Shown piece after piece: positions 21,403-32,432 of a stretch of DNA of 64,000 nt. Origin of the DNA: Robinsoniella peoriensis (lineage in GTDB: Bacteria > Bacillota > Clostridia > Lachnospirales > Lachnospiraceae); contig NZ_JTGN01000008.1 of NCBI RefSeq assembly GCF_000797495.1, positions 248,001-312,000 on the forward strand, written 5' to 3'. Every line of letters begins with the position of its first letter. Within the stretch, counting starts at the first letter, position 1. Under the pieces are notes generated by a model that was given only the letters and a program-made list of their open reading frames with translations, searched no databases and was not told the origin of the DNA. Both the position numbers and the translations under genes were made by a program.

Positions 21403-24400
21403 CTTTTTATCCTTATGAATTTCTTTTAGAACATATTGCATAGCTTTTATCAATAAAGGTATAAATTGAGTATAATTAACCCCATATATTACATATTCCT
21501 CATTAGCTTCTAAATCATAGACAGGTCTACCTTCTTCGTATCTATCGTCGATTGATAAACCAGAGAATAATTCATGTGAAGATTCAATTAATAAATCTCT
21601 TAATTCCTGTCCCAGTATTCCATAATTTTTTATTTTGGCTTTGTCGTCTTTATAGTTATAAGATTTAATATTTAAATTTTCAACTATGGTGAGAGCTTCG
21701 GCTAAAGAGATATCCCTTATATTTTCTTTAAATCTTCGATCTGATTTGTTAACAAGACTCTTGTAATAAACAGCATCTACACATCCTGTAGTACTATTAG
21801 CCCCAATATTAGCAGCAGTATCTGTTCCATTTTTACGTGGAATTAAGTTTCCTGTACCACTTATATTCCAACTATATATACCATTCACGATATTACCATG
21901 AGTATGGGATGAGGCTGAATAACTACCTTTTGCTTGGTATCTGTTTGATAACAATGTTCCAAACTCATAGATTGCATTTCCAGCCATAATCTGACTACCA
22001 GTATAAATGCTTTTATTACCAATAGATCTTACCCATGTCGAATCTTGCATAAACCACCCACCATCGTAACTAGAAATATGATGTTGAGATGCATATATTT
22101 CTGATGCAGAAATATTATTGTTTACGACCAAACCGCCAGCATTTATGATAGCGCCATTGGTGAATATTGCATGTCTTTGAAACTGCAAATAACTAGAAGT
22201 ATTTAAGCCATCGCCCATAAGTAAAACATCATAAGTAGAACTGACTGTTGGTTTTACCAACTGTAAGATTGTTTCCGGTGCTACTGTTAGAGCACTATAC
22301 ATTTGAATTGTATCTTTTGCTTGCAGCGAAGTTGCATTAATAACACCTCGCACATCAGCGTCCATAGCAGTCATCTTGCCATTCCATGCAATTGAGAACT
22401 TATCTTCCCATGCACTAGCTGTAGTAGCTTTAGTTCTTAACATAAATGCAGCATAATTATCTGTGGTTGTACCTGTATCAAAATATAACCAATAATTTTT
22501 GTTATTTGCTGTAAATTGTCGGTTCATAGATCCAGTGGTAATATTCCAACCACCAATGATTCCACTTGTAGCAGTCATAGCTCCGTCATAAGTAACCTTA
22601 AATTTTCCATCACCTGCCCAGAATGCCATACGGGAAGCATAATTTGAGTCTGTGTAACTTTGTCCCAGTCCTGTACCTTTTCCATCGCCCCAATGACCAT
22701 TATTAAGTTCTGTATCAAGATTCCACACACCTATTTTACCACTTGTAGCATTGACAACGCCATTTACTTCTAATACACCATCCTTATACTTCAATTTATC
22801 GCTCAGTGAAAAACCATCAACCCCCAAGTATATATTACCATTTCCAGCGGCGCCCCAGGTTTCACTGCCTCTCCAAATTGCACCTGTTTTAATATTAAAA
22901 CCGTTAGCTCCACCAATCTGTCCACTTGATGCTAAAATCTTACCATTTACTTCTAAAACACCAGTACTAGTTTTATATATAAACTTATCACTAAATGATA
23001 CCCCGCTATTACCGAGATAAATATTGGAACTTCCTGATTGTCCAATTGTTGAGTTGCCTTTCCATAGACACGTGCTATTAATATTCCAACCAGCTATAAT
23101 TCCATTGTTACTTGCTGTTAGAGTCGTAGCCGTAACAGTACCATTAAAATAGCTGTTCCCGCTTGCGTCCATTCCAAATCCCTTACTTCTTATCACACCT
23201 GTTGCTAAATCAATCATTGTACCAGCAACAGTAAAGTTACCACTGCTATAATTGTAGTTAGCCGATTTCATAATTCCCGTGGTAATATTGCCCCCATCAA
23301 TAGTAGTAGTACCAGCTTGCTTAAATGTACCAGGTTCTTTATCTTCGCTGTCTACTTCTTCAATCTGAAAAGCGTCAAACCAAACGGGGAAACTTGGACT
23401 CTCTACATTGATTCTTATGGAAACATAGGGATAAGCACTACTTGCTGTATATTTAATAGACAGCCGTACCCATCCATCTGTATTTTTTATTGTTTTACTA
23501 GCATTTCCATAATTAACTATATTGGAAGCAGAAATATTGGGGTGTGCAACAAATCCTATAAAAGCATTAACATAAGAAGTAGAGGTTGTTTTTACATAGC
23601 AAGATAATATATACATCTTACCTGATGTGACTGGAACACACCCATAGTCTGTCTCTTTTGATCCTAAGCAAACAGAGTTACTGTCAGATGTGCCTATAAA
23701 TTTAATGGATTTAGTTCCTATGTAATACTGTGAATCATCCAGAGTAACAGTTGCAGTAGCTGACTTTGAAAAATAAGGAACCGTAGAAAATTGCTCCATA
23801 GTATCCAGTCCATATCTCACGAGATTTGGATTCATGCCAACGGCTAAATGATCTGTATCAATTGAATTAGCAGCTATCTGTTTCGCCGTAACCGTCCCAG
23901 TATAAATATAAGCGCCGTCAATCATGGTCTTATCCTGAGAAGCAAACCAATTCGCAACAGCTAAGGCTTTCTCAGTCGTAAAATGTTCTTTTATTGTGTT
24001 TGTATATTCATAGACTTTACTTATCTGAGCCTGTTCCAAAGCTTCTCTTGCAGTAACATAATTCTTATAAAGTGTATCATAGTTGCTTTTATTAAATCCT
24101 GTAGTTGTTGAGTTTTGTAAGGTTGTCGTTCCTACAATGCCGTTTAACAATGCGTAAAGAGCATCATACGAAGTTTTCAATGTATCAGCAACCCCAAGAT
24201 TAGTACACTGATCCTTTAATCTGCTGTACTCATTCTGAATATTAAGAAACGTAGCATATAATGAGATCTTATCAGCCGGGGTCAGAATAGTATTAGAAAC
24301 AGCTTGATTAGCTGTCGTATCATCGGTATATTTACTTGCTTTTTCCCAATGAGCCGCATTGTAACTTCCACTGGCAAGAGCGGTTTTGCATTTCATGATA

Positions 24401-27400
24401 TCACCAGTTCCACCCTGTACCCATAAATCCCCTACATCGTAAGGAGTGGTAGGAGTAGCTGTGAATACCCGTTTCTTTTGTTGTGCTAGATTTTGTGCAG
24501 CAATTGCATCCGCATCTTTTAATGGCATCCAGGCAGTGCCAGACCAGCGTTGTGTAAGTTTTGCTGTATCGTCATACCAGATGTCACCAGTATGTTGAGT
24601 CTTAATATCAGCTGTTGTCCATGCGTCTGCCGGATTGGTTGTCTGATTGTAAGATTCAATTTTACCGTCAATCTGATCTTGGAGGTCTTCACCTAAAATA
24701 GCGATTGATGCATTTATATCTTCAGGAGCGGCTGACCAATCAGACGGTTTAGTAGCATATTCTAACATCAAGGAGTTCATGTAGTAAGTTCCGACTGAAT
24801 TGAAACCATATATAATCTGTGCCATATGATAAATATCGCATTCGTTATCAACCACACCAAAATCAATTGTAACTTTTGCCCAATTGGTGGTAATATAAAA
24901 TGATTTCATTCTTGCAGTTGTTGTAGCTCCAGACATACGTATCCACCCTGTTGTAGCTACGCTACCTTTTATATAGAAGGATACTGTAACGGGTTTATCC
25001 ATGATCATTTCTTTCCATAGATATTGCCATACATCCTGAGCGCCACTTACTGATACTGTATTGCACACAATTTTAAGTGAATTATTGCCATTATATTTAT
25101 TTGCAGTATCCCGGCTAATAGTGTGGTAAGTTCCTCGATTATTTGTTCCTTCAATGTTGTTTTCATATGAAGTATTCTTAAGAAGGTTTCTTCCGCTAAG
25201 TGTCAAATTATTCAAAGACTCCTGAGCATCAGTACCCGCTTGCTTTGCTTCTTCTATCTTTTTCTTAGCGTCAGTGGCAAGACTGCTAAAGGTTACTTTT
25301 CCAGTCAAATTAATCTTATCAGCAATTACATTCAGGGCTTCCGGTGTTAACTCCATATTAGCAGCTTCCGTACCCGACTTAACCAACCAAGCCATTTTTC
25401 CAGCCTGTTCAGTGAATTCGGCATATGCGGCATCGTTTTCTACCTTATGGCTTATAGCATCAGCCGTAACCTTGATTAAAGCACTCGCATTCAGCGACAC
25501 CTGAGCATAACAGTTCATGATCTTGCATTGAGATAATGTAGATAATTTACTACTGAATAACCAACCGTCATTGCTAGTTCCTTCATTATAAACAACCTCA
25601 AGAACATTCCAACCAGCTTGAAATGGTAAAGAAATATTTGTAGCCACGCTAGTTGTTGTAGATACTTTTTTAACACCATTGAGATAAACTACGCCCTCAT
25701 CATCTGTCTTAATTGTTCCAGACCATGTATAGGCAGCATCAAAATAGAGATAAGTAAACGCATGTCCAATGTAGTAATCACCAGTATTAAGACTAGCACT
25801 CATTGCAGTATCCGCAACTTCAATAATCTTAGTCGGCACTTTCCCCCGAATATTCTCAATATCCGCAACTCTTGGATTTGGCATAGAAGAACTGGTCAGC
25901 TGATAAACCTCTAATATCCACTTATTTAAACCTTGGGTTATTTTATCGCCTTCCGCTTTGCTTGTGTATGCTTTAGATACTCCAAGTTCAATGTCTGACT
26001 TTGTTTGGTTGATTAATGAGTTCATGTCAGTGGTCGTGGTATAATTAGTAAACTTTTCGTCAGTATCTTCTGGGGCTGGTGTCCAGTCTGATGGTTTTGT
26101 AGAATATTCTAACATCATAGAGTTAATATAAAAAGTACCTGTAGCATTGAAACCATAGATCAACTCTGCAATATGGCTAGAATCACTCTCTAGAATAACT
26201 TTGCCAAAATCAATTTCAATTTTTTTCCAACTTGTAGTAATACTAAAAGTTTGTGCACTAGCAGATACAGCAGCCGTAGCCACACGCATCCAACCAGTAG
26301 TGGCAATACTACCTTTTATATAGAAGGAAGCTGTAACTGGTTTATCCAAAATCATTTCCTTCCAAAGGTATTGCCATACATCTTGTGCACCACTTATAGA
26401 TACCGTATTACACACAATTTTAAGCGAATTATTCCCGTTGTATTTATTTACTGTATCCCGACTTATGGTGTGGTAAGTTCCACGGTTTAATGTTCCTTCA
26501 ATATTATCTTCGTATGAAGTATTTCTAAGAAGGTTTCTTCCGCTAACACTCAGCTGGTCAAACTCCGTCTTAGTAGTATAAGTATCACTAACAGTTTGCT
26601 TAAATCCGCTAATATCCTGATAAGCCTGAGATACCTGATCCCTAAGCCCTTTCGTAATATCATAGAGAGCAGAATCTTTTACAGTGATTCCAGTTAATGT
26701 GTATGGTTTTACGTAAGGAAATTGACCAACTCCAAAATTGATATAAGCAGTATTTGCCGGAATAGAAAGAGTACCTGCAAACAGATTACTGCTTGCTTCA
26801 ACCGGTATTAATTTACTAGTATGAGGTTGTATTTCTGCATTTGCATTATTGAAACACCGATAGTGAATATTTACATTTTTTAACTTATTCTCATCAGAAT
26901 CTGGACGGTCAAAGTAACCTGTGATGATTAATTCACCAATATTGCTTGTATTGCGGGTCAGCGTAGAAACATCGATCTTGCAACCAGGTACAGACTGTGG
27001 ATCTGATGTAACAGTTATTTTACCCGTCTTAGCATCAACTGTAGTTCCTGCAACAATCGTATTTAAACTCCCCGAAGCATACCGTTTGATAGCAGACAAA
27101 TCCCAGAGGTTTATTCCACCAACATTTAAATCTTTAATCCCTGTGAGGATGTCTGATTTCCATACCTTATTAGTAATGTTCTTATGGTCTTCGTCAACGA
27201 TAAATTTAACGTCACTGATCGTGCTGGTTAGGGTAGCTGATACTTCGGTTATTTTCTCATCAGTGTCTTCGATGTTTGGTGTCCAATCAGTTGGTTTCGT
27301 GCCTTCTTCCAATTTTAAATACGCAATATTAAATATGGTACTTCCACTACCCAGATATACGAAAGGGCGCCAATATTTTACTTTAGGTTTAAATGTTAAA

Positions 27401-29892
27401 TACAATAAAGTCCATTTGTTAGCAATTGCAGATTGTTGGAATTTAATTATTTCAACTCCTGCAATGATATTGACTTTGTCCACTGAAGATTGGCAATGCA
27501 GGGGAGTACTAGGCCCCCCGGTTACATTAGCATTTGTTAAGATCATGGATGAATACGTATAAATTTTATTTGTATCTAATTCTATCCATTCGGAGCTATA
27601 ACCATATATCCCGTTACCAACTGTAGTCCGTAAAGTGTTGTACCCTAAATATTTAACGGTTGTGTCCAAGTTAATGGTTCCGCCATTATTGCCCCAATAT
27701 TTCGTATCAGGCAACTTTTCCCAATGTCCAGATTGTCTAAAAATATTCCTTCCGCCAATAACGACATCATCAACAGCATCATCCGCCTTTTTCTTAGCAA
27801 TAGCATCTATCGCATCCTGATAAGCTTTCTGGTAATCTGCTAACTTAGTCTTGTACGTTCCGAAAGCCGTATTCATATCCGTAACAGCCGTTTTCTTTTG
27901 AGAATCTGTTTTCGTGCTGTTAACTGAGCAGTAATCGATGGCAGTATTGATCTTAGAAATGAGCGTATTATATGCATTATTGCATTCCGTGTATTTCGTC
28001 TGGTGTGTTGTCTTTGGTGTGCCAGTCAGCGAAGGATTAGAATCTACCTTATTAAATTGGTTCGTGACTTGAGTATGCATTGTTTCGGCAGCTTTACGGA
28101 TGGCTTCCGCTTCATTTACGTTGATAATTCCATCGTAAAATCCACCTTTGATTTCGTCATCTAAGTCGCCTAATGAAGAATTGGTATTTTTGATCTCTTC
28201 CTGAATTTTGAAGTTTTCATAGAATGCCCGTGATTTTACTGCCATCGAAAAGTTTGTAGCTAAAGGATCTGTTGTATATATGTAATCCTTGCCTGAGTAA
28301 GATAATAGGTTGTTCAGGGCTATTTGGGACGAAGTGTCTAGGGGTTCCCAGGTTGGCGTCTTTAGTTCGTAAACTACATCAGTAGGATTATCACGGAAGA
28401 ATACTTTGGGATCTGAATTAATTGGAATACGAAATGCAATAGATTCTAGGTTTAATCCAGAGGCTGCAAATATGCCAACTTTATCAATGTCCCATGTGGT
28501 TAAGACGTTTTTAAAATTACTACATATTAAGTTGTTATTTCTATTGCCAGGATGAGAAACGCGAATTTCCTTAGAAGATACTAAGCTATTGTGAGTAGTG
28601 AAATTTGCTGTTCCATCGATATGTAATAATCCGCAATTCCTCGTAACTCCCCAAATCCCATCTTTACATTCCAGCACATCGTGTACACCATTTGGCAAAG
28701 AGCGCAGTGGAGATGTAAGATTTGCCGATGCAAGAGATAGTTTGTCTTCGTATTGCTTATAGTTTTCTGGGGTGATGTCTTCTGGGGCGGGTGACCAGTT
28801 ATCGATGTTTTCACCCTCTACTAATTTAAAACTGTGTATATAAATAACATCACCCACTGTAAAATTAAAATACATTAGGAATGCACGGTATGGGGAATTA
28901 TTCATCGTATAAGTAAAGGAATATTTTTCCCACTCGGATGATATCGTGTAATTTTTTGTACCACCGCATTCATGTCCAAAAATCTCGGATGTAAGTACTC
29001 TATTAGATTTAACAAGTAATCCCCATGTATATTTGCGCCCTACCTCCATTTTTTTTATTGGCATAAAACCAGAGTAGCAATAGAATCCTCTGCCGGCTGT
29101 TGTAATTGTTATTTTTATAGCTTTTCCATATGGCGATGTTGGTTCATTAACTTCCTCAACAGTCCCTTTTGCCCCAGTCCAAGTAGGCGTAAGCATGAAT
29201 TGTTCTGATTGCTCAAATAAATTCCTCCGCCCATTAGAACTCACCATATTCAATTTTCCGCTATCCCCAACACTGTTAATAACGCTTGGATAATCTGGGC
29301 TTGGGCTGTTGGGAATGAATGGTTCGTAGGCTGTTGCTGTGGAACCTTCCTCTAATTGAATATTCGTGTAAGTGTTGGTATAAGTTTCTGTAGAACTGGT
29401 ACTGTTTATATTTGCATAAATTTTTAGTTTATAGAAATATCCTTCTCTTACAGTTACCTGTGAACCATTAATGACGGTTCTATTGACAAACGCCGCATCT
29501 GTAGCTTCGTCCATACCCAATGTAATATTCTTCCCAGATTGTACACCTGAAACAGAATAGGACTTTCCTGTGGTTAATCCAACAAGGTTTATATGAAGTG
29601 ATGAATAAGCTCCAGGATTTGTACAATTCAGAGTTACGGCATTTGAATTTTGAATTGTATAAGTAAATCCTGTTCCCTGAACTATTATTATAGCATGGGT
29701 TAAATCCAGTAAATTCTTCCCCAGCGTACTCTGCGCCTGCTCCGATTTCCCCTGTAATTCTGTAACCCTTACACATCCCTGATCCGGTGCGTGAGTACAT
29801 TCGATGAGTCCGGTTGTGGTGTCGTGAGTGCAGATGTCTTCGAAGGTTTGTTCTTCTATATTAAGTATTGTTAATTGATTACTTGCTTTCAT
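21397..29892 (-). CDS. Giant tail fibre with carbohydrate-binding repeats and S74 chaperone domain (2831 aa)
   Basis: Start set at ATG 29892 (MKASNQLTIL) after AGGAG; the longer frame has no site. The N-terminal motif KASNQLTI is shared with the next structural protein. Jelly-roll, carbohydrate-binding-like modules begin with 'GRN-L/I' at about residues 220, 710, 1116 and 1564; the last two are near copies. Coiled-coil or helical linkers lie between them. From about 2230 to 2550 there are repeated 'NIYLG..G.S.SDK..YK.GVLEVNG' beta units. Residues about 2715-2831 are a peptidase S74 intramolecular chaperone (KSDRRFKENI start), which autocleaves after helping the trimer fold. Likely host-receptor binder. 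Confidence 0.85.
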   Translation of the reverse strand: MKASNQLTILNIEEQTFEDICTHDTTTGLIECTHAPDQGCVRVTELQGKSEQAQSTLGKNLLDLTHAIIIVQGTGFTYTIQNSNAVTLNCTNPGAYSSLHINLVGLTTGKSYSVSGVQSGKNITLGMDEATDAAFVNRTVINGSQVTVREGYFYKLKIYANINSTSSTETYTNTYTNIQLEEGSTATAYEPFIPNSPSPDYPSVINSVGDSGKLNMVSSNGRRNLFEQSEQFMLTPTWTGAKGTVEEVNEPTSPYGKAIKITITTAGRGFYCYSGFMPIKKMEVGRKYTWGLLVKSNRVLTSEIFGHECGGTKNYTISSEWEKYSFTYTMNNSPYRAFLMYFNFTVGDVIYIHSFKLVEGENIDNWSPAPEDITPENYKQYEDKLSLASANLTSPLRSLPNGVHDVLECKDGIWGVTRNCGLLHIDGTANFTTHNSLVSSKEIRVSHPGNRNNNLICSNFKNVLTTWDIDKVGIFAASGLNLESIAFRIPINSDPKVFFRDNPTDVVYELKTPTWEPLDTSSQIALNNLLSYSGKDYIYTTDPLATNFSMAVKSRAFYENFKIQEEIKNTNSSLGDLDDEIKGGFYDGIINVNEAEAIRKAAETMHTQVTNQFNKVDSNPSLTGTPKTTHQTKYTECNNAYNTLISKINTAIDYCSVNSTKTDSQKKTAVTDMNTAFGTYKTKLADYQKAYQDAIDAIAKKKADDAVDDVVIGGRNIFRQSGHWEKLPDTKYWGNNGGTINLDTTVKYLGYNTLRTTVGNGIYGYSSEWIELDTNKIYTYSSMILTNANVTGGPSTPLHCQSSVDKVNIIAGVEIIKFQQSAIANKWTLLYLTFKPKVKYWRPFVYLGSGSTIFNIAYLKLEEGTKPTDWTPNIEDTDEKITEVSATLTSTISDVKFIVDEDHKNITNKVWKSDILTGIKDLNVGGINLWDLSAIKRYASGSLNTIVAGTTVDAKTGKITVTSDPQSVPGCKIDVSTLTRNTSNIGELIITGYFDRPDSDENKLKNVNIHYRCFNNANAEIQPHTSKLIPVEASSNLFAGTLSIPANTAYINFGVGQFPYVKPYTLTGITVKDSALYDITKGLRDQVSQAYQDISGFKQTVSDTYTTKTEFDQLSVSGRNLLRNTSYEDNIEGTLNRGTYHTISRDTVNKYNGNNSLKIVCNTVSISGAQDVWQYLWKEMILDKPVTASFYIKGSIATTGWMRVATAAVSASAQTFSITTSWKKIEIDFGKVILESDSSHIAELIYGFNATGTFYINSMMLEYSTKPSDWTPAPEDTDEKFTNYTTTTDMNSLINQTKSDIELGVSKAYTSKAEGDKITQGLNKWILEVYQLTSSSMPNPRVADIENIRGKVPTKIIEVADTAMSASLNTGDYYIGHAFTYLYFDAAYTWSGTIKTDDEGVVYLNGVKKVSTTTSVATNISLPFQAGWNVLEVVYNEGTSNDGWLFSSKLSTLSQCKIMNCYAQVSLNASALIKVTADAISHKVENDAAYAEFTEQAGKMAWLVKSGTEAANMELTPEALNVIADKINLTGKVTFSSLATDAKKKIEEAKQAGTDAQESLNNLTLSGRNLLKNTSYENNIEGTNNRGTYHTISRDTANKYNGNNSLKIVCNTVSVSGAQDVWQYLWKEMIMDKPVTVSFYIKGSVATTGWIRMSGATTTARMKSFYITTNWAKVTIDFGVVDNECDIYHMAQIIYGFNSVGTYYMNSLMLEYATKPSDWSAAPEDINASIAILGEDLQDQIDGKIESYNQTTNPADAWTTADIKTQHTGDIWYDDTAKLTQRWSGTAWMPLKDADAIAAQNLAQQKKRVFTATPTTPYDVGDLWVQGGTGDIMKCKTALASGSYNAAHWEKASKYTDDTTANQAVSNTILTPADKISLYATFLNIQNEYSRLKDQCTNLGVADTLKTSYDALYALLNGIVGTTTLQNSTTTGFNKSNYDTLYKNYVTAREALEQAQISKVYEYTNTIKEHFTTEKALAVANWFASQDKTMIDGAYIYTGTVTAKQIAANSIDTDHLAVGMNPNLVRYGLDTMEQFSTVPYFSKSATATVTLDDSQYYIGTKSIKFIGTSDSNSVCLGSKETDYGCVPVTSGKMYILSCYVKTTSTSYVNAFIGFVAHPNISASNIVNYGNASKTIKNTDGWVRLSIKYTASSAYPYVSIRINVESPSFPVWFDAFQIEEVDSEDKEPGTFKQAGTTTIDGGNITTGIMKSANYNYSSGNFTVAGTMIDLATGVIRSKGFGMDASGNSYFNGTVTATTLTASNNGIIAGWNINSTCLWKGNSTIGQSGSSNIYLGNSGVSFSDKFIYKTSTGVLEVNGKILASSGQIGGANGFNIKTGAIWRGSETWGAAGNGNIYLGVDGFSLSDKLKYKDGVLEVNGVVNATSGKIGVWNLDTELNNGHWGDGKGTGLGQSYTDSNYASRMAFWAGDGKFKVTYDGAMTATSGIIGGWNITTGSMNRQFTANNKNYWLYFDTGTTTDNYAAFMLRTKATTASAWEDKFSIAWNGKMTAMDADVRGVINATSLQAKDTIQMYSALTVAPETILQLVKPTVSSTYDVLLMGDGLNTSSYLQFQRHAIFTNGAIINAGGLVVNNNISASEIYASQHHISSYDGGWFMQDSTWVRSIGNKSIYTGSQIMAGNAIYEFGTLLSNRYQAKGSYSASSHTHGNIVNGIYSWNISGTGNLIPRKNGTDTAANIGANSTTGCVDAVYYKSLVNKSDRRFKENIRDISLAEALTIVENLNIKSYNYKDDKAKIKNYGILGQELRDLLIESSHELFSGLSIDDRYEEGRPVYDLEANEEYVIYGVNYTQFIPLLIKAMQYVLKEIHKDKKL

Positions 29893-29933
29893 TTTTAATT
29901 TCTCCTTCCTGTGCCTCGTATTCTTATATAGGC

Positions 29934-29965
29934 ATAAAAATAACAAGGCACTGAAAGACCTTGTT
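29934..29965 (-). terminator. Intrinsic terminator between the two fibre-type genes
   Basis: AACAAGG (29942-29948) pairs with CCTTGTT (29959-29965). ATTTTTA follows on the minus strand. Confidence 0.65.
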
Positions 29966-29968
29966 TAT

Positions 29969-32416
29969 CTATTCGACTTCTACTACAAAAGTACATTTAC
30001 TGTCTATCATAGAGCCATCAATATAAACTACTTTTCCTGTTTTCCATACATTGCCGTCATCCATTGGCAGTGAGTTTTTATCTAATCGGTAAGTCTTGTA
30101 CGTTTCTGTTGGTAAATCTGCTCCTGTAGCATCTGCCCAGGCTGTGCCGTTATACTTCTTTAATGTCACGGTTTTGGCGGTTACATCTATGTGATAATAA
30201 AATGCACCGGTTGCTGGCGAAGATGGAGCGGTGGAAGAGAAGTTTGTGCTTTTAAGGGCATCAACCTCTGAACCATTTTGATAGAGCCTGTAATAAATTA
30301 CACCAGAACCCATACCATTTTTTATCTGGGTGCCAAGGGTACAGATAACATCAACATCATAGTTATCCTGCTTGTCTATGACAGTTGCATATGCCGTATA
30401 AGTTTTGCCATCGTATGTTCCAGTACAGCTGAATGAAGCCGATCCGTCAACCATTGCAGGTGTTACGGTTAACTTGGATGCTGTCTGCCCGGATATCACT
30501 GTCCAGGCACCGGAAGCATACTTTTTCCATACAAATGCCGTTGGTGTTACCACAGATGTCCCGGAGTACATGATGGTTTCCAGACTGACATTGTTCGCAG
30601 AATTGACAATTACATTGCCAGCTGGAGAAATAAGTTCAAACAATACGGAATTAGTGCCGTTTACAGCAGCCTTGTTCTTTTGCCAGGAAAACTTTTTCAC
30701 AATGCTCTGTCCACCGCAGCTGAATGTGAGGTCGATTGTTCCAGACATCGCTGCACTGTCTCCTAAAGTGGCATTCACGGCAAATGCAAGAACCAGTGAA
30801 CCAGCAGCAGAAGTGGTTGAAGCGGTATTTGATTTGACAGTAACACCCGATGGAAGAGTACCAGCGGTAACAGAACAGGCTATTCTGGATGTTCCCTGAT
30901 ATCCGTAAAATGGGATTGTAACGTCTGTGGCAGGTGATACGTTTCCGGAACTATTGCATGGAATGCCCTGGTTTTCATTTCCAACTACAACAGAGATTCC
31001 GCCTGCGCCAGTTGCCCCGGTAGCGCCGTCTTTTGCAACCATGACGGTCTGCGTGTCCAAAGCATTGGTGACTCCGCCTGAAGCGTAAAGGGTACATTTG
31101 ACAGCAGCAATGTTAGTGGCTGATGGCGTATATGTTTTTGCAGCTTCATCTGCACTTGAAGTATATTTATTAGTAAATGTGGTTCCATCTGTGGATTCGG
31201 CAATAATGAACCGTCCAGAATAAGCTGTGCGGTTTGCGCTTGTTCCATCCCGGTAAAAGGAACTAAATGTCACATTACTGGGGGTGAAAACATTACTTAT
31301 ATTTTTGTTTAAGACCAGAGTGTCTGAATCCAGAAAATACACACGTGCTGTAGAACCGCTTGCACCGCCTTTTACTCTTGAGAGTGCAAATCTTTTCGTT
31401 ATGGTGGCATACCCGGCTCTCGTTGCAGCAAAATCAACATATCCGGTATCTACGGTCATTCCAGTGACGGTATATGTTTTTTTGTCAGCAGACTGGGTTC
31501 CTGTGACACCGGAAGACGGAGTAGTTGTGATACTGAATGTGCTGGTAATGTCAGAACCATTTTCGTAAATTGACAGCGTAGAGTCAGCACCTGCGTAAGA
31601 AGTTACAGTGCCGGCACTATTTGCGGGAAGTGTGTGGCTGTCATTGTTTAGCGCCCCGATAACGGAATGACTGCCGTCACGCAGTTTGGCAATGGTTATG
31701 GTATCATATACATCCACGTCATTTGTTACCAGTTTTACTACAGCAATATCATTGAAAAATATAGCATGTGCGGGCTTAACGATTAAGGTTGAGCCGGATA
31801 TGGTCTGGTTATCAGAAGTAGTCGGATATACAGCAAATGTTCCGTCTGCTTTTTTATACTGCCAGTTTGTGATCGTGACATTGCTCAGGTTAGCCGTAAG
31901 AGTAATTTGGCTGTCACCCATAAGATTCCCCGCAGAATTATAGAGAAAAACATTTGCGCCATCAATGGAACAGTAATGTAGTTCAACAGCGTTCTGCAGT
32001 AGAGAAAATGACAACAGACTCTGTGCATTGACGGTTACCCCCGAATCGGGATCTTTATAGGAAACATAACAGATATAACTCAACAGCCCGCTGGAAACCG
32101 TACTCAGCTTATTTTGATTTACGGTTAGGATTCCTCCAGAAACCGTTTCACCAGCAGTTAAATTTCCTTCTGAGCTGGAGCCTTCTCTTCGTTTCCATGT
32201 AAGTGCCAGACCTGATGCATTTAAAGCCAACGCTTTATCATTTAAATAGATAACAGGTGTCAGCTTTAAATTTGTTGTCTGCCAGTTAGGGGCGTATGAG
32301 TTTGAATTTGGATCATAGATTGTTGATAATGGCAGGTTACTGTTTAAATAAACACTCAGTCTGCCCACATCTTCAATATCAACAACCGTTATTTGATTGC
32401 TTGCTTTAATAGACAT
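29969..32416 (-). CDS. Phage tail/baseplate fibre protein with Ig-like repeats (815 aa)
   Basis: ATG 32416 follows AGGAGG at 11 nt. The N-terminus MSIKASNQITVVDIEDV matches the start of the giant fibre, probably a common docking element. Several Ser/Thr/Gly-rich immunoglobulin-like modules follow (for example VTSYAGADSTLSIYENGSDITSTFSI about 270, and DGSASFSCTGTYDGKTYTAY about 655), and a short collagen-like GATGATGAGG at about 470. Fits an upper baseplate or side fibre. No enzyme motif. Confidence 0.7.
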   Translation of the reverse strand: MSIKASNQITVVDIEDVGRLSVYLNSNLPLSTIYDPNSNSYAPNWQTTNLKLTPVIYLNDKALALNASGLALTWKRREGSSSEGNLTAGETVSGGILTVNQNKLSTVSSGLLSYICYVSYKDPDSGVTVNAQSLLSFSLLQNAVELHYCSIDGANVFLYNSAGNLMGDSQITLTANLSNVTITNWQYKKADGTFAVYPTTSDNQTISGSTLIVKPAHAIFFNDIAVVKLVTNDVDVYDTITIAKLRDGSHSVIGALNNDSHTLPANSAGTVTSYAGADSTLSIYENGSDITSTFSITTTPSSGVTGTQSADKKTYTVTGMTVDTGYVDFAATRAGYATITKRFALSRVKGGASGSTARVYFLDSDTLVLNKNISNVFTPSNVTFSSFYRDGTSANRTAYSGRFIIAESTDGTTFTNKYTSSADEAAKTYTPSATNIAAVKCTLYASGGVTNALDTQTVMVAKDGATGATGAGGISVVVGNENQGIPCNSSGNVSPATDVTIPFYGYQGTSRIACSVTAGTLPSGVTVKSNTASTTSAAGSLVLAFAVNATLGDSAAMSGTIDLTFSCGGQSIVKKFSWQKNKAAVNGTNSVLFELISPAGNVIVNSANNVSLETIMYSGTSVVTPTAFVWKKYASGAWTVISGQTASKLTVTPAMVDGSASFSCTGTYDGKTYTAYATVIDKQDNYDVDVICTLGTQIKNGMGSGVIYYRLYQNGSEVDALKSTNFSSTAPSSPATGAFYYHIDVTAKTVTLKKYNGTAWADATGADLPTETYKTYRLDKNSLPMDDGNVWKTGKVVYIDGSMIDSKCTFVVEVE

Positions 32417-32432
32417 TTATTGTTAAACCTCC

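Noticed and set aside
26921..27562. + strand 213-aa ORF inside the giant fibre
   Set aside because: It is antisense to a continuous, domain-bearing fibre frame and has no ribosome site.
29893..29946. Longer N-terminus (18 codons) of the giant fibre
   Set aside because: It runs over the terminator after the preceding gene and lacks a ribosome site; ATG 29892 has AGGAG and the shared KASNQ motif.
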